This document shows positions 1-6,091 of a stretch of DNA of 10,610 nt, piece after piece. Origin of the DNA: a candidate division GN15 bacterium. Its GTDB lineage: Bacteria > Zixibacteria > MSB-5A5 > GN15 > FEB-12. The translations under genes and the position numbers were made by a program. Every line of letters begins with the position of its first letter. The stretch's first letter is position 1. The DNA is taken from positions 1-10,610 of the forward strand of contig WJKG01000255.1 in assembly GCA_014729205.1 (NCBI GenBank), given 5' to 3'. The notes beneath the pieces were generated by a model. That model was not told the DNA's origin and did no database searches. It saw only the letters and a list, made by a program, of their open reading frames with translations.

Positions 1-54
1 ATTACTCCGAGCGAGGCGGCCGATACGGCCGGCGCCACTGGTGGCGGCAACTAA
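1..54 (+). CDS. secG: C-terminal end of a protein, probably preprotein translocase subunit SecG (5'-truncated)
   Basis: An open frame enters from the left edge and stops at TAA 52-54. The visible tail reads ITPSEAADTAGATGGGN. It is a low-complexity Ala/Gly/Thr end with no domain in view. SecG is a small two-helix subunit of the SecYEG export channel and often ends in such a loose tail. The stronger argument is position: in E. coli and other bacteria secG lies directly upstream of the tRNA-Leu(GAG) gene, and here a tRNA-Leu(GAG) starts 36 bases after the stop. The frame and stop are seen in the sequence; the identity is inferred from gene order. Another small protein with an Ala/Gly-rich tail is possible. 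Confidence 0.45.
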   Translation: MTPSEAADTAGATGGGN

Positions 55-90
55 GCCTGCTTCTGGTGTCATGCTCGTGTAATAGTTGAT

Positions 91-172
91 GCGGAAGTGG
101 TGGAATCGGTAGACACGCTATCTTGAGGGGGTAGTGGGGCACCCCGTGCGGGTTCAAATCCCGCCTTCCGCA
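91..172 (+). tRNA. leuU: tRNA-Leu (anticodon GAG)
   Basis: This is a complete class II tRNA. The acceptor arms GCGGAAG (91-97) and CTTCCGC (165-171) pair perfectly, followed by discriminator A172. The anticodon stem CTATC/GGTAG (118-122 and 130-134) encloses the loop TTGAGGG, with anticodon GAG at 125-127, reading CUC and CUU leucine codons. A long variable arm (GGGGCACCCC region) and a T arm with TTCAAAT loop follow, as expected for leucine tRNAs. CCA is not encoded: TAAAAT follows A172. The gene follows the putative secG end closely and has its own terminator. Its last 20 bases are repeated at 1101-1120, so the 3' end may have been rebuilt by an integrated element. Confidence 0.97.
153..172 (+). 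repeat. Left copy of a 20-bp direct repeat (tRNA 3' end; putative attL)
   Basis: The 20 bases TTCAAATCCCGCCTTCCGCA form the T-loop to 3' end of tRNA-Leu and recur exactly at 1101-1120 in the same orientation. Identity stops abruptly at the T-loop side: the base before the repeat is G here and C in the other copy, with only scattered matches further upstream. Tyrosine-recombinase elements that cross over in the T-loop of tRNA genes leave this arrangement. The repeat is seen directly; the attachment-site reading is inference. Confidence 0.7.
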
Positions 173-181
173 TAAAATGTT

Positions 182-216
182 AAGCCCTTATGCTACAGTA
201 GCATAAGGGCTTCTTC
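182..216 (+). terminator. Rho-independent terminator after tRNA-Leu
   Basis: A 14-bp perfect stem (182-195 with 199-212) encloses the 3-base loop CAG and is followed by the pyrimidine run CTTCT. It begins 10 bases after the tRNA. The stem is symmetric and could also limit read-through from the minus-strand CIA30 gene ending at 334, although there is no T-run in that direction. Confidence 0.85.
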
Positions 217-333
217 TATGATTCCATGAGCGCTCAGATCAACCGCAGGTCATAACAAACTCACGCAAACGAACTCGGGACTCGGAACTCTGTATTCTCT
301 GAATTAGGCGTGTGACAACGATCGGCACAACAG
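213..333. other. Intergenic region between tRNA terminator and CIA30 gene
   Basis: These 121 bases contain no ribosome-binding site with a convincing frame. The only local pattern is a short near-duplication of AACTCGG/GACTCGG around 270-290. Nothing functional is recognised. It would be the 3' untranslated region of the minus-strand CIA30 gene. Confidence 0.4.
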
Positions 334-933
334 CTATCGGTAGGATTCGATTCTGTCTATCAACAGATGAAATGGACCAGCTTTCTTGTCCGCTAACAGG
401 ACACCGAGCTGCCGAATATCTGCGGGATCCAGGAGGGCTACGTCTGTCAATGTTCTCCCCCTGAAAGTCGGCACAAACGAGGCGAAGGGAAGCTCTACCT
501 CTATCCACTCATCCTCACTTGTCTCGAACTCCTGCTTGAAAGCGATTCCGTCCAGGTTCCGATCTCTGCGCAACCTGAATTGGTATGTCCGTCCATCCCC
601 CTTCACTCTTACTCGTATGCCGCTATAGCCGCCTGTTCCGTAGTTCTGTGGACGCGTACGGACCGATGCAAACCCGCCGTTGTACTCCAAAGACAGCGAA
701 CCTGAAAACAGTAAACAGCTGTCGTCAGTAAGATGAGCCTCCCCGGTCGATACTCCCCCCATAACATTGTCATTGACAATCACCCAATCTCCAGCCTGTG
801 ACACGTCATCGAAATCGAACAGAACGAGAACGGTATCTTCCTCTTGCATGTGATCCTCTTGCGCGTGACATCCCGGGGCCGCAAGAAACAGGCCCAGGTG
901 GAACCAAAGACATATTGTCAGAGCCTTCGCCAT
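334..933 (-). CDS. Exported CIA30-domain protein
   Basis: The 199-residue protein begins with a typical export signal: Lys3, a hydrophobic run over about residues 5-20, and a likely signal peptidase I cut after CHA (about residue 24). The mature part matches the CIA30 family (PF08547, a galactose-binding-like beta sandwich). It has the hallmark DNVMGGVS around residues 55-62, then a GSLSLEYNGGFASVR segment near 77-91 and a Gly/Tyr-rich strand near 94-103. In mitochondria the family member NDUFAF1 assists complex I assembly; bacterial exported members have no settled role, so function is unassigned. The ATG at 931-933 was chosen because it gives the cleaner signal peptide. An in-frame TTG at 940-942 would add three residues. 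Neither has a good Shine-Dalgarno sequence, and a 20-base dyad sits directly upstream. The gene is alone between the tRNA 3'-end repeats and points against its plus-strand neighbours secG and tRNA. Confidence 0.85.
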   Translation of the reverse strand: MAKALTICLWFHLGLFLAAPGCHAQEDHMQEEDTVLVLFDFDDVSQAGDWVIVNDNVMGGVSTGEAHLTDDSCLLFSGSLSLEYNGGFASVRTRPQNYGTGGYSGIRVRVKGDGRTYQFRLRRDRNLDGIAFKQEFETSEDEWIEVELPFASFVPTFRGRTLTDVALLDPADIRQLGVLLADKKAGPFHLLIDRIESYR

Positions 934-937
934 AGAT

Positions 938-957
938 GCCAAACAGTCGCGTTTGGC
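938..957. promoter_or_regulatory. Inverted repeat just upstream of the CIA30 gene start
   Basis: Arms GCCAAAC (938-944) and GTTTGGC (951-957) are perfectly complementary around a 6-base spacer. The dyad ends 4 bases before the chosen ATG, where a ribosome-binding site would be expected and is missing. It could be an operator or an RNA hairpin affecting translation. This is direct sequence observation with no known binding protein. Confidence 0.35.
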
Positions 958-1068
958 GAGTGGTTCCGTTTGTGGTCAGCCCAACTGGTACCGCTGACGA
1001 CCGGGGATTGTCTTGATTCCCGTTTCTCGGCAATCTCCGCTGCCCTTGTGATCTCGTCCCCCAGCATC

Positions 1069-1095
1069 TGGCTGCCGCCACTACTCTGGCAGCCA
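1069..1095. repeat. 8-bp perfect inverted repeat beside the putative attR
   Basis: TGGCTGCC (1069-1076) and GGCAGCCA (1088-1095) are perfectly complementary across an 11-base spacer, ending 5 bases before the duplicated tRNA 3' end. There is no following T-run. It could be a recombinase-related dyad, a weak terminator-like hairpin, or the remains of a structured RNA. Function is unknown. Confidence 0.45.
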
Positions 1096-1100
1096 CCGGC

Positions 1101-1120
1101 TTCAAATCCCGCCTTCCGCA
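1101..1120 (+). repeat. Right copy of the 20-bp tRNA-Leu 3'-end repeat (putative attR)
   Basis: This is an exact copy of bases 153-172. The upstream bases do not form a T stem (CCGGC cannot pair with the following CCCGC) and no GCGGAAG acceptor partner occurs in the preceding 100 bases. It is therefore a bare 3' fragment and not a second tRNA gene. A terminator-like hairpin begins 12 bases downstream, comparable to the 9-base gap after the intact tRNA. This suggests the region was once the native downstream flank of the tRNA. Confidence 0.7.
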
Positions 1121-1125
1121 TCACG

Positions 1126-1160
1126 ACAACAAAGCCCCTTGCGCATCCACGCAAGGGGCT
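1126..1160 (-). terminator. Terminator of the minus-strand signalling operon (probably bidirectional)
   Basis: AGCCCCTTGCG (1133-1143) pairs perfectly with CGCAAGGGGCT (1150-1160) over a 6-base loop. Read on the minus strand, the stem is followed by TTGTTGTCG; on the plus strand by CTCTCATTCTT. It lies about 50 bases beyond the last stop of the five-gene operon. The same stem core occurs in the terminator at 8346-8375. Confidence 0.8.
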
Positions 1161-1208
1161 CTCTCATTCTTAGCTACTGATCTGGACAGGCAATAAACAA
1201 CCTGGCCG

Positions 1209-1640
1209 CTACCAGCCCTTCTTGCGCATGAGATCCGACATTTTCTTGGAAACATCCTCCTCGAAAGTCTCCAGTCGCTTCTGATGCGCCTCCGAGAACT
1301 TGTCGACCAGCGTATCGATATCGGCGGGCTTTTCCACAAAATCGGTAGCACCGTGCTTCATCGCCTCCACACCTGCCGAAACCGAACCTTCACCGGTGAG
1401 GATTATTATCTGAAGTTTGGGATCATGCGCCAGCATCTGCTTCATGGTCTCCATACCGTCCATCTCCGGCATGGCCAGATCCAGTAGAATCGCGTCGTAC
1501 TCATGCGCCTTGACCCGTTCGATCCCTTCGGGGCCGCTAAAAGCCGTGTCTACATCGATCTCGCGTCCACGAAGCCGCTCCGCTACCACTTCGACAAAGT
1601 CCTTCTCGTCATCCACAAACAAGATTCGTGCTTTGGACAT
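1209..1640 (-). CDS. Stand-alone response regulator receiver protein (last gene of operon)
   Basis: This 143-residue protein is a single receiver domain (about 4-120) with a charged helical tail (about 121-143). The acidic pair Asp10/Asp11, phospho-acceptor Asp54 (in LLDLAMPEMDG), Thr82 (in ILTGEG) and Lys104 (in EKPAD) are all present, so it should accept phosphate from a histidine kinase. It has no DNA-binding or enzymatic output domain, so it would act as a phosphate shuttle or through protein contacts (CheY/Spo0F style). The ATG is preceded by a good AGGAAAGG Shine-Dalgarno sequence. It starts 52 bases after the degenerate kinase gene, in the same direction, and is followed by a terminator. 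It resembles the receiver at the C terminus of the first gene of this operon more than an average receiver would. Confidence 0.93.
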   Translation of the reverse strand: MSKARILFVDDEKDFVEVVAERLRGREIDVDTAFSGPEGIERVKAHEYDAILLDLAMPEMDGMETMKQMLAHDPKLQIIILTGEGSVSAGVEAMKHGATDFVEKPADIDTLVDKFSEAHQKRLETFEEDVSKKMSDLMRKKGW

Positions 1641-1692
1641 CTATCAACCCTTTCCTGCATCACACTGTTTCAATCTCGACACTGCCGGCCAC

Positions 1693-2367
1693 TCAGCCAG
1701 TCAGCGCTCCCGGCAAGTAAACACTGACCTTGACGCCATTCTCAGAGCTACCGACCTCCAGGCGACCACCAATCTGCTCTACCGTAGATCGAGCTTCTGC
1801 CTCGTGGTCCTTCTGTACCCCAGAATCAGCCGAAAACTCTATCAACACAACTGCACCCTGATCATCTGGTTTTACCATAACCGAGATCGTAGTACCAGCC
1901 GTGCCATTTGTGAGCGCCAGCTCCAAGGCCGAAAACACAACCCGCTGCAAAACCAGCCCGCTACCCGTCACGTGGACCGTCACTTGTGCTGGTGCAAAGG
2001 TGATCTTCATTCGCTTTAGACTGGCCAGCCGCTGACTCAGTTCGACCAGGTTGCCAATGGTCAGATTGACATCACATTCCGCCTCCGTGAAATCCGTGCT
2101 GTGAGCAAACTTGTTCAGCCGCTCGATTATCTGGAGCCCGCGTTGCGTCTGGTTCTGAATCGCCCTGGAGACGCTCTCCAGTCGCTCCAGTGATATCGGC
2201 ACACCTCGCGCCTCACCAGCAACCAAATCATCCAGCAGGCCGGCATTCTGGTCCACGATCGAAATCACATTGTTCAGCTCATGCGTCACCGAGGCGGTTA
2301 TCCTCCCAAAGAAAGCAACATCGGTCTTCGCCTTTTGCTCGGCCTTATGCGAATTACTGTCGGTCAT
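1693..2367 (-). CDS. Soluble histidine-kinase-like protein with degenerate ATPase domain
   Basis: The 224 residues have no membrane segment or sensor domain. Residues about 15-90 look like a dimerisation/phosphotransfer helix pair with the H-box ASVTHELNNVISIV. His29 followed by Glu30 and Asn32/Asn33 is the pattern of an active phospho-accepting histidine. The C-terminal half (about 98-222) follows the HATPase fold in length and pattern but lacks its key motifs. The N box reads LELALTNG and lacks the paired asparagines. The G1 box DxGxG is replaced by FSADSG near 178-183. No GxGLGL G2 box is present. It may therefore be unable to bind ATP and act as a phosphotransfer protein (Spo0B-like logic) or scaffold between the neighbouring receivers. 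Its ATG lies inside the preceding receiver gene (14-base overlap), implying coupled translation. The His-box assignment is firm; loss of catalysis is inferred. Confidence 0.85.
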   Translation of the reverse strand: MTDSNSHKAEQKAKTDVAFFGRITASVTHELNNVISIVDQNAGLLDDLVAGEARGVPISLERLESVSRAIQNQTQRGLQIIERLNKFAHSTDFTEAECDVNLTIGNLVELSQRLASLKRMKITFAPAQVTVHVTGSGLVLQRVVFSALELALTNGTAGTTISVMVKPDDQGAVVLIEFSADSGVQKDHEAEARSTVEQIGGRLEVGSSENGVKVSVYLPGALTG

Positions 2368-2731
2368 GCGCCGTCGCTGCTTCGCGAATTCGGTCCACCA
2401 TTACATCAAGCTTCACCGGCTTCACCAGGTAGTCGTAGGCACCCTCTAATTGGCTTGGCTGCCCATCGACCGGCGAGCCATGCCCCGTGATCAGCAACAC
2501 CGGTATCCCGGGGTAGTCATGGGTAATCCGCTGTAACACGTCAGTGCCGGCCATGCCGGGAAGCTTCAAATCCAGAACCACTACCTGGTAGTCGCCCGAC
2601 TTCATCTTGTCCAGCGCCTGGTAACCATCAAGGGCGTAATCAGCCTGGATACCTCGAAACCCGAGCCGCTCAACCAGCGTGCTAACCAGCTCTTCCTCAT
2701 CGTCTACCAATAGTACTCGTAATTCACTCAC
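2354..2731 (-). CDS. Stand-alone response regulator receiver protein
   Basis: This 125-residue single receiver domain has Asp10/Asp11, phospho-acceptor Asp54 (VLDLKLPGM), Thr82 (ITGHGS) and Lys104 (LVKPV), so it appears competent for phosphorylation. There is no output domain. The start is GTG at 2729-2731. A GGAG Shine-Dalgarno sequence lies inside the end of the membrane kinase gene, whose stop is only 2 bases upstream. Its 3' end overlaps the next gene by 14 bases. Sitting directly after the membrane kinase, it is the likeliest first acceptor of that kinase's phosphate. It could equally compete with the other two receivers of the operon as a phosphate sink. Confidence 0.93.
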   Translation of the reverse strand: MSELRVLLVDDEEELVSTLVERLGFRGIQADYALDGYQALDKMKSGDYQVVVLDLKLPGMAGTDVLQRITHDYPGIPVLLITGHGSPVDGQPSQLEGAYDYLVKPVKLDVMVDRIREAATAHDRQ

Positions 2732-2733
2732 GG

Positions 2734-4515
2734 CTATTCTCCAAAATTCGCCTTTTCGATCGGAAGCGTGATCAAGAACCGCGTCCCCTTGCCCACCTCA
2801 CTCTCGACATCAATACGGCCGCCGAGCTTCTCCACGATGTCACGGGTGATTGAAAGCCCCAATCCCGTGCCGAATTCACCCTTGGTCGAGAAGAATGGTT
2901 CGAAGATGTTGCGCAGGTTCTCCGGAGAAATGCCGGCTCCGTTGTCGGTGATGGCGGCTACCACGTTCTGGCCGTGTCTCGCCGCCGAAATGTCTACCGT
3001 GCCCCCTTTACCTACCGCGGCGATGGCATTGTTAATGATATTGAGGAACACTTGTTGTAACTGCCCGCGATCGCTCTCGATCGCCGGGACATCACTGTGG
3101 AAATCGTAGCGGATGTCAATATTCTTGTGTCGAATCTCGGTCAACTGGAAATTGACCACCTCTTTCAGCAAATCCGGCAGGTCGATCCGCTCGCGACGCA
3201 CCTCCATACGGCGTGCGAACCCCAGCAAGCGATGGGTGACCTTCGAACATCGGTCGACCGACCCCTCAATAGAATCTACCAACTGCAGTAACTTCTCCCG
3301 CTGCGGGAAATCGTCGGCATAGCTCACGAGATCGCGCATCAACCCCGCCTTCTCGTTGATGATAGCCATCGGATTGTTGATCTCATGAGCCACGCCTGCC
3401 GCCATACGGCCAATGGTGGCCATCTTGTTCGTATACTCCATATTGTGGAAGGCTCGCACACGCCTGAGATCCGCCCGGCGAAGATGCCGCGTCATGTTCG
3501 TCGATCCGTACCAGATCACCACCAAAATCAGTGACGCACTCAAGAACAGAAACCACAGGACATCCGAGCGATGCCCCACCCAGTGTGCCAGCGGCGCTTT
3601 CAAACGCTTCTTGACCATCAGGATAAAGGGAGCGCCCTCGATATACGCAAAGCCCGTTATCACATGACCCTGCTCATCTTTGGTCCGTTCCACAATCTCG
3701 CGGGTCCGCGGACCCTGAGGTACCTCCAGGTCGGCTTCGGTCAGCACGTTACCGAAGAACACCGATTCCGTCTGAAGCACCCCTTCTTGATTGATGATGA
3801 ACACATCCAGCTGAGGATCGCGGTTCACCAATTCCATCTGGCGATTGATCAAGTCCATGTCAATGGTCGCTCGGATGATATAGAACTCTCCAGGCTGACG
3901 CTCATGCTTGATGGCAATGACGAAATGCGGAAACTCCCGATGCCCCAAAAAGACATCACTGACATGCGTCCCTCTCAATACCACCTCATGAAACCATGCC
4001 TGATCCTCGTACGAACGGTTCTGCAAATCGTAAGGGCCGGTGTAATATGCCTGCAGACCCTCGGCGTCGATCAACCCCAGATCTACAAACCCCCCAAACG
4101 AGTTGTTCAGGTTCTGCAGTGCCACCGCCAGCTCCTCGTTGCTGGCCAGCGATTCGTAGCTTTCCTCACGAATCATGAGCGCCAGCGCGGCGCGACGCTC
4201 TTCGATGACGAATTCCAGCGTCCGCTTCGTGTTGGAGAGCACCTGCGAGACCGAGTAAGTGTTCTCGGTGAAATATGCCTGTTGATCCTGGAGAAAACTG
4301 ATGGCCGCGAAGATAAACAACGGCACCAGCGACACCACCGCTGTGGCCATGAACACATTGCGCCGAAGGCGATTGTAGCGTGGCAGATGAGCGCCGGTCA
4401 GTTCAACCGGCAGCTCGGGCTCTTCCTCGTCATGACGTTCGCCTCGCGCACGCTGACCGCCTGGCTGAGGTACTCCCGTGTGAACACCATTGGCTCTTCG
4501 TTCGTCCGAGGCCAT
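2734..4515 (-). CDS. Membrane sensor histidine kinase with extracytoplasmic Cache-type domain
   Basis: Numbered from the ATG at 4513-4515 the protein has 593 residues. An acidic, Arg-rich cytoplasmic leader (1-50) precedes TM1 (about 54-75). An extracytoplasmic region (about 76-317) has the dCache-like stretch with YYTGPYD, SYEDQAWF and HVSDVFLG, the pattern of small-molecule-sensing Cache domains. TM2 follows (about 319-338). The HisKA domain carries the H-box GVAHEINNP with His377. The HATPase is complete: N box NIINNAI, G1 box TDNGAGI, F box FEPFF and G2 box GTGLGLSI. It should autophosphorylate on His and pass phosphate to the receivers of this operon, as it has none itself. The chosen ATG has GAGGGAG five bases upstream. 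A GTG at 4519-4521, overlapping the upstream stop as GTGA, would add two residues but has a poorly spaced ribosome site. The ligand cannot be told from sequence. Confidence 0.93.
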   Translation of the reverse strand: MASDERRANGVHTGVPQPGGQRARGERHDEEEPELPVELTGAHLPRYNRLRRNVFMATAVVSLVPLFIFAAISFLQDQQAYFTENTYSVSQVLSNTKRTLEFVIEERRAALALMIREESYESLASNEELAVALQNLNNSFGGFVDLGLIDAEGLQAYYTGPYDLQNRSYEDQAWFHEVVLRGTHVSDVFLGHREFPHFVIAIKHERQPGEFYIIRATIDMDLINRQMELVNRDPQLDVFIINQEGVLQTESVFFGNVLTEADLEVPQGPRTREIVERTKDEQGHVITGFAYIEGAPFILMVKKRLKAPLAHWVGHRSDVLWFLFLSASLILVVIWYGSTNMTRHLRRADLRRVRAFHNMEYTNKMATIGRMAAGVAHEINNPMAIINEKAGLMRDLVSYADDFPQREKLLQLVDSIEGSVDRCSKVTHRLLGFARRMEVRRERIDLPDLLKEVVNFQLTEIRHKNIDIRYDFHSDVPAIESDRGQLQQVFLNIINNAIAAVGKGGTVDISAARHGQNVVAAITDNGAGISPENLRNIFEPFFSTKGEFGTGLGLSITRDIVEKLGGRIDVESEVGKGTRFLITLPIEKANFGE

Positions 4516-4517
4516 AC

Positions 4518-5759
4518 TCACTCCCTCGATCCGGGCTCGGCACTATCCGATGTTGGCGGACCACCCGAACGAGCATAAGCCTGGCGCATCACGCGCGCCA
4601 GATGGTCAATGTCCACAGGTTTGCGCAGGTATGCGAACGCCCCAAGATCCTCCGCCTCACGACGCTCATGCTCCGATCCATGACCGGTCAGGATGATTAC
4701 TTCAACCTGGGGATGATCCCGCTTAAGTCTCCTGAGTGTCTCGATTCCGTTGATACCGGGCATCATCAAATCGAGCACGATGACATCAGGTGCATCCTCG
4801 TCCGCCATCGCAAGTGCCTGCTCGCCGTCGTAGGCAATCGATGATTCCAGGTTACGCGTCTTCAATCGCTCCGAAAGCGTCTGTACGAACTCCTTCTCGT
4901 CGTCTACCAACATCACCTTGGGTGGCCCTTCGATATTCGACCAGGGGTTCGCCGATGCCGGCTTGTAACGTGGACCCAGACGTGTTGTGGCGCTGATCAC
5001 GCCACCGACCTGTTCCGCTACCTTCTTCAAACTCTCCCGGTAGTGCCCCAGACGTACGACATTCTTGTTGATCGACAGGATCACATTACCACCCTCGGCG
5101 TGAACATCGGCCGACAGCCCTGCTTCGGCCAGCTGCAATGACACCTTCGCCGCCAGGACGAAGTCGTGCGCGGCCGCCTGCGAACGCTCGGTCGTCTGCA
5201 CCGGTTCACTCTGTGCCGTTTCGCAGACCATCCGTGTCGCCTCGCTCACGCTCAGCTCGTGCATCGGCAGCACCAGATCGTACAAGGATTCATCGTAGCA
5301 AGATTTGCCAAACAAATACTCGGTACACCCTATGTTCTGCTTATCGTCTTCCCGGATTGCCTTCGATGCGTCCTTTTCCGAAACGTTACCTTGCTCAATA
5401 GCCTGTCGCACACGATAGTCGTGATTGGCGATGGCCAGAATCCGCAGGTCATGACCGATGGTGCGGGGGATCAAGTGTGCGATGCATCCGGTGACTATCA
5501 CATTGTCCGACTGTATCAACTCGGCCAGCACCAGCCTCACGAACGCCACATGCTTGTCTCGATCGTGTACCAACTTACCCAGAAACGACCGCGTGCCGTT
5601 AAGCGAACTGCGAAGCTGATCTCGTGAGACATCGAATCTGCGCGAGGTTTCCTCGAGCACCCGCTCCGTTATGACCGGATAACCCAGGTCGTCTGCTGCT
5701 GCTTGGACAATCTCATCTGCGTGACAGTAAGAACCGTTGAAGAGCGAAATAACCGCCAT
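4518..5759 (-). CDS. Cytidylate-kinase-like protein fused to a BON-like segment and a receiver domain
   Basis: The 413-residue protein has three parts. Residues 1-185 follow the cytidylate kinase-like family (PF13189): an N-terminal beta strand and loop, then LGYPVITERVLEE, a mid-domain strand VIVTGCIAH (about 87-95), a basic lid region (about 115-142) and the YDLVLP strand near 160-165. The phosphate-binding loop reads FNGSYCHADE where relatives have a glycine-rich GSGG-type loop, so nucleotide kinase activity is doubtful. Residues about 198-255 resemble a BON-type fold (VDVHAEGGNVILS-like pattern and VGGV end). Residues 279-398 are a receiver with Asp286/Asp287, Asp330, Thr358 and Lys380 all intact. 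It is the first gene of the operon, with an AAGGA ribosome site before the ATG at 5757-5759, and its stop is almost in contact with the kinase gene. The fusion suggests phosphorylation of the receiver controls, or reports on, the kinase-like domain. The BON-like call is weak. Confidence 0.87.
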   Translation of the reverse strand: MAVISLFNGSYCHADEIVQAAADDLGYPVITERVLEETSRRFDVSRDQLRSSLNGTRSFLGKLVHDRDKHVAFVRLVLAELIQSDNVIVTGCIAHLIPRTIGHDLRILAIANHDYRVRQAIEQGNVSEKDASKAIREDDKQNIGCTEYLFGKSCYDESLYDLVLPMHELSVSEATRMVCETAQSEPVQTTERSQAAAHDFVLAAKVSLQLAEAGLSADVHAEGGNVILSINKNVVRLGHYRESLKKVAEQVGGVISATTRLGPRYKPASANPWSNIEGPPKVMLVDDEKEFVQTLSERLKTRNLESSIAYDGEQALAMADEDAPDVIVLDLMMPGINGIETLRRLKRDHPQVEVIILTGHGSEHERREAEDLGAFAYLRKPVDIDHLARVMRQAYARSGGPPTSDSAEPGSRE

Positions 5760-5856
5760 CGTCCATCCTTTCGACCGCGATCGGTTTCCGATTCCTTGCG
5801 CAAGCTATCGAATTCAACGCCGATTCGCAAGCCATTGGCCCGGTAATTCTCGTAAA

Positions 5857-5873
5857 CTAATGCAGATCATTAG
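5857..5873. promoter_or_regulatory. 17-bp dyad, candidate operator
   Basis: CTAATG (5857-5862) and CATTAG (5868-5873) are perfectly complementary around CAGAT. The site lies about 100 bases upstream of the operon start and about 220 bases upstream of the transporter start, in an AT-richer stretch, as expected for a regulator site between divergent promoters. No cognate regulator is visible in the window. Confidence 0.4.
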
Positions 5874-5930
5874 CCAAACTGTCCACATTTAACTGGAAAA
5901 AGCCTTGCTTGGATACAGGTCCTCAGTTAC

Positions 5931-5961
5931 GTTCACTCTCGTGTTGACAGGCAAAGTGAAC
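5931..5961. promoter_or_regulatory. 7-bp inverted repeat enclosing a TTGACA hexamer
   Basis: GTTCACT (5931-5937) and AGTGAAC (5955-5961) are perfectly complementary with a 17-base spacer holding TTGACA (5944-5949). If the hexamer is a -35 box for the SulP gene, a repressor bound here would block it. The missing -10 box weakens the promoter reading, but the dyad itself is clear. Confidence 0.4.
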
Positions 5962-6091
5962 CCCATGGGGTGCGCTCACTGCACTGCCAGGATGCATTGA
6001 AATGTCACACGACCCCGGGTCCGCCCACCCGCGACTCGCCAACCTGCCGTCGAGCTCGGGGCCATACTGCAGTAATGGCGGAGGCGCTTTC

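Larger units (their letters stand above)
173..1120. mobile_element. Possible remnant of a tRNA-integrated element carrying a CIA30-domain gene
   Basis: The 948-base interval between the two 20-bp tRNA 3'-end copies holds the tRNA-proximal terminator, one minus-strand gene (334-933) and non-coding flanks. No integrase, transposase or other mobility gene fits in it, so if it is an element it is either decayed, reduced to its cargo, or mobilised in trans. The alternative is a tandem tRNA duplication in which the second copy has been lost apart from its 3' end. The boundaries are seen as repeats; mobility is inferred. Confidence 0.45.
5760..6091. promoter_or_regulatory. Divergent intergenic/promoter region between signalling operon and SulP gene
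   Basis: These 332 bases must hold the promoters for the minus-strand operon and the plus-strand transporter. It contains the dyads at 5857-5873 and 5931-5961, the palindrome CCCCATGGGG at 5961-5970, and a perfect TTGACA at 5944-5949 lacking a recognisable -10 box at 16-18 bases. Bases 6002-6091 could be coding if the upstream ATG of the transporter is used, but are more likely leader. No sigma-54 type GG-N10-GC element was recognised on either strand. Confidence 0.5.

Noticed and set aside
862..933. Lipoprotein signal (lipobox around APGC) in the CIA30 protein
   Set aside because: Pro at -2 and Ala at -3 fit the lipobox poorly; cleavage after CHA by signal peptidase I is more likely.
1039..1120. 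A second tRNA-Leu gene ending at 1120
   Set aside because: Only the last 20 bases match. The T stem does not pair, no acceptor 5' arm is present and no anticodon arm can be formed.
844..1173. Plus-strand open frame across the CIA30 upstream region
   Set aside because: It runs through the tRNA 3'-end repeat and into the terminator hairpin, has no ribosome site and no recognisable protein features.
3571..4578. Long plus-strand open frame (335 codons) opposite the membrane histidine kinase
   Set aside because: The minus-strand frame holds complete Cache, HisKA and HATPase motifs. The plus-strand translation shows no recognisable domain and is a shadow of it.
5944..5972. A sigma-70 promoter using TTGACA at 5944-5949 for the SulP gene
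   Set aside because: The -35 hexamer is perfect, but the bases 16-18 further on are G-rich (GGGGTG) with no -10 likeness, so a promoter is not called.
6002..6091. N-terminal 30-residue extension of the SulP protein
   Set aside because: The ATG at 6092 has a strong GGAGG at ideal spacing and begins at the usual family N terminus; the extension has no family resemblance.
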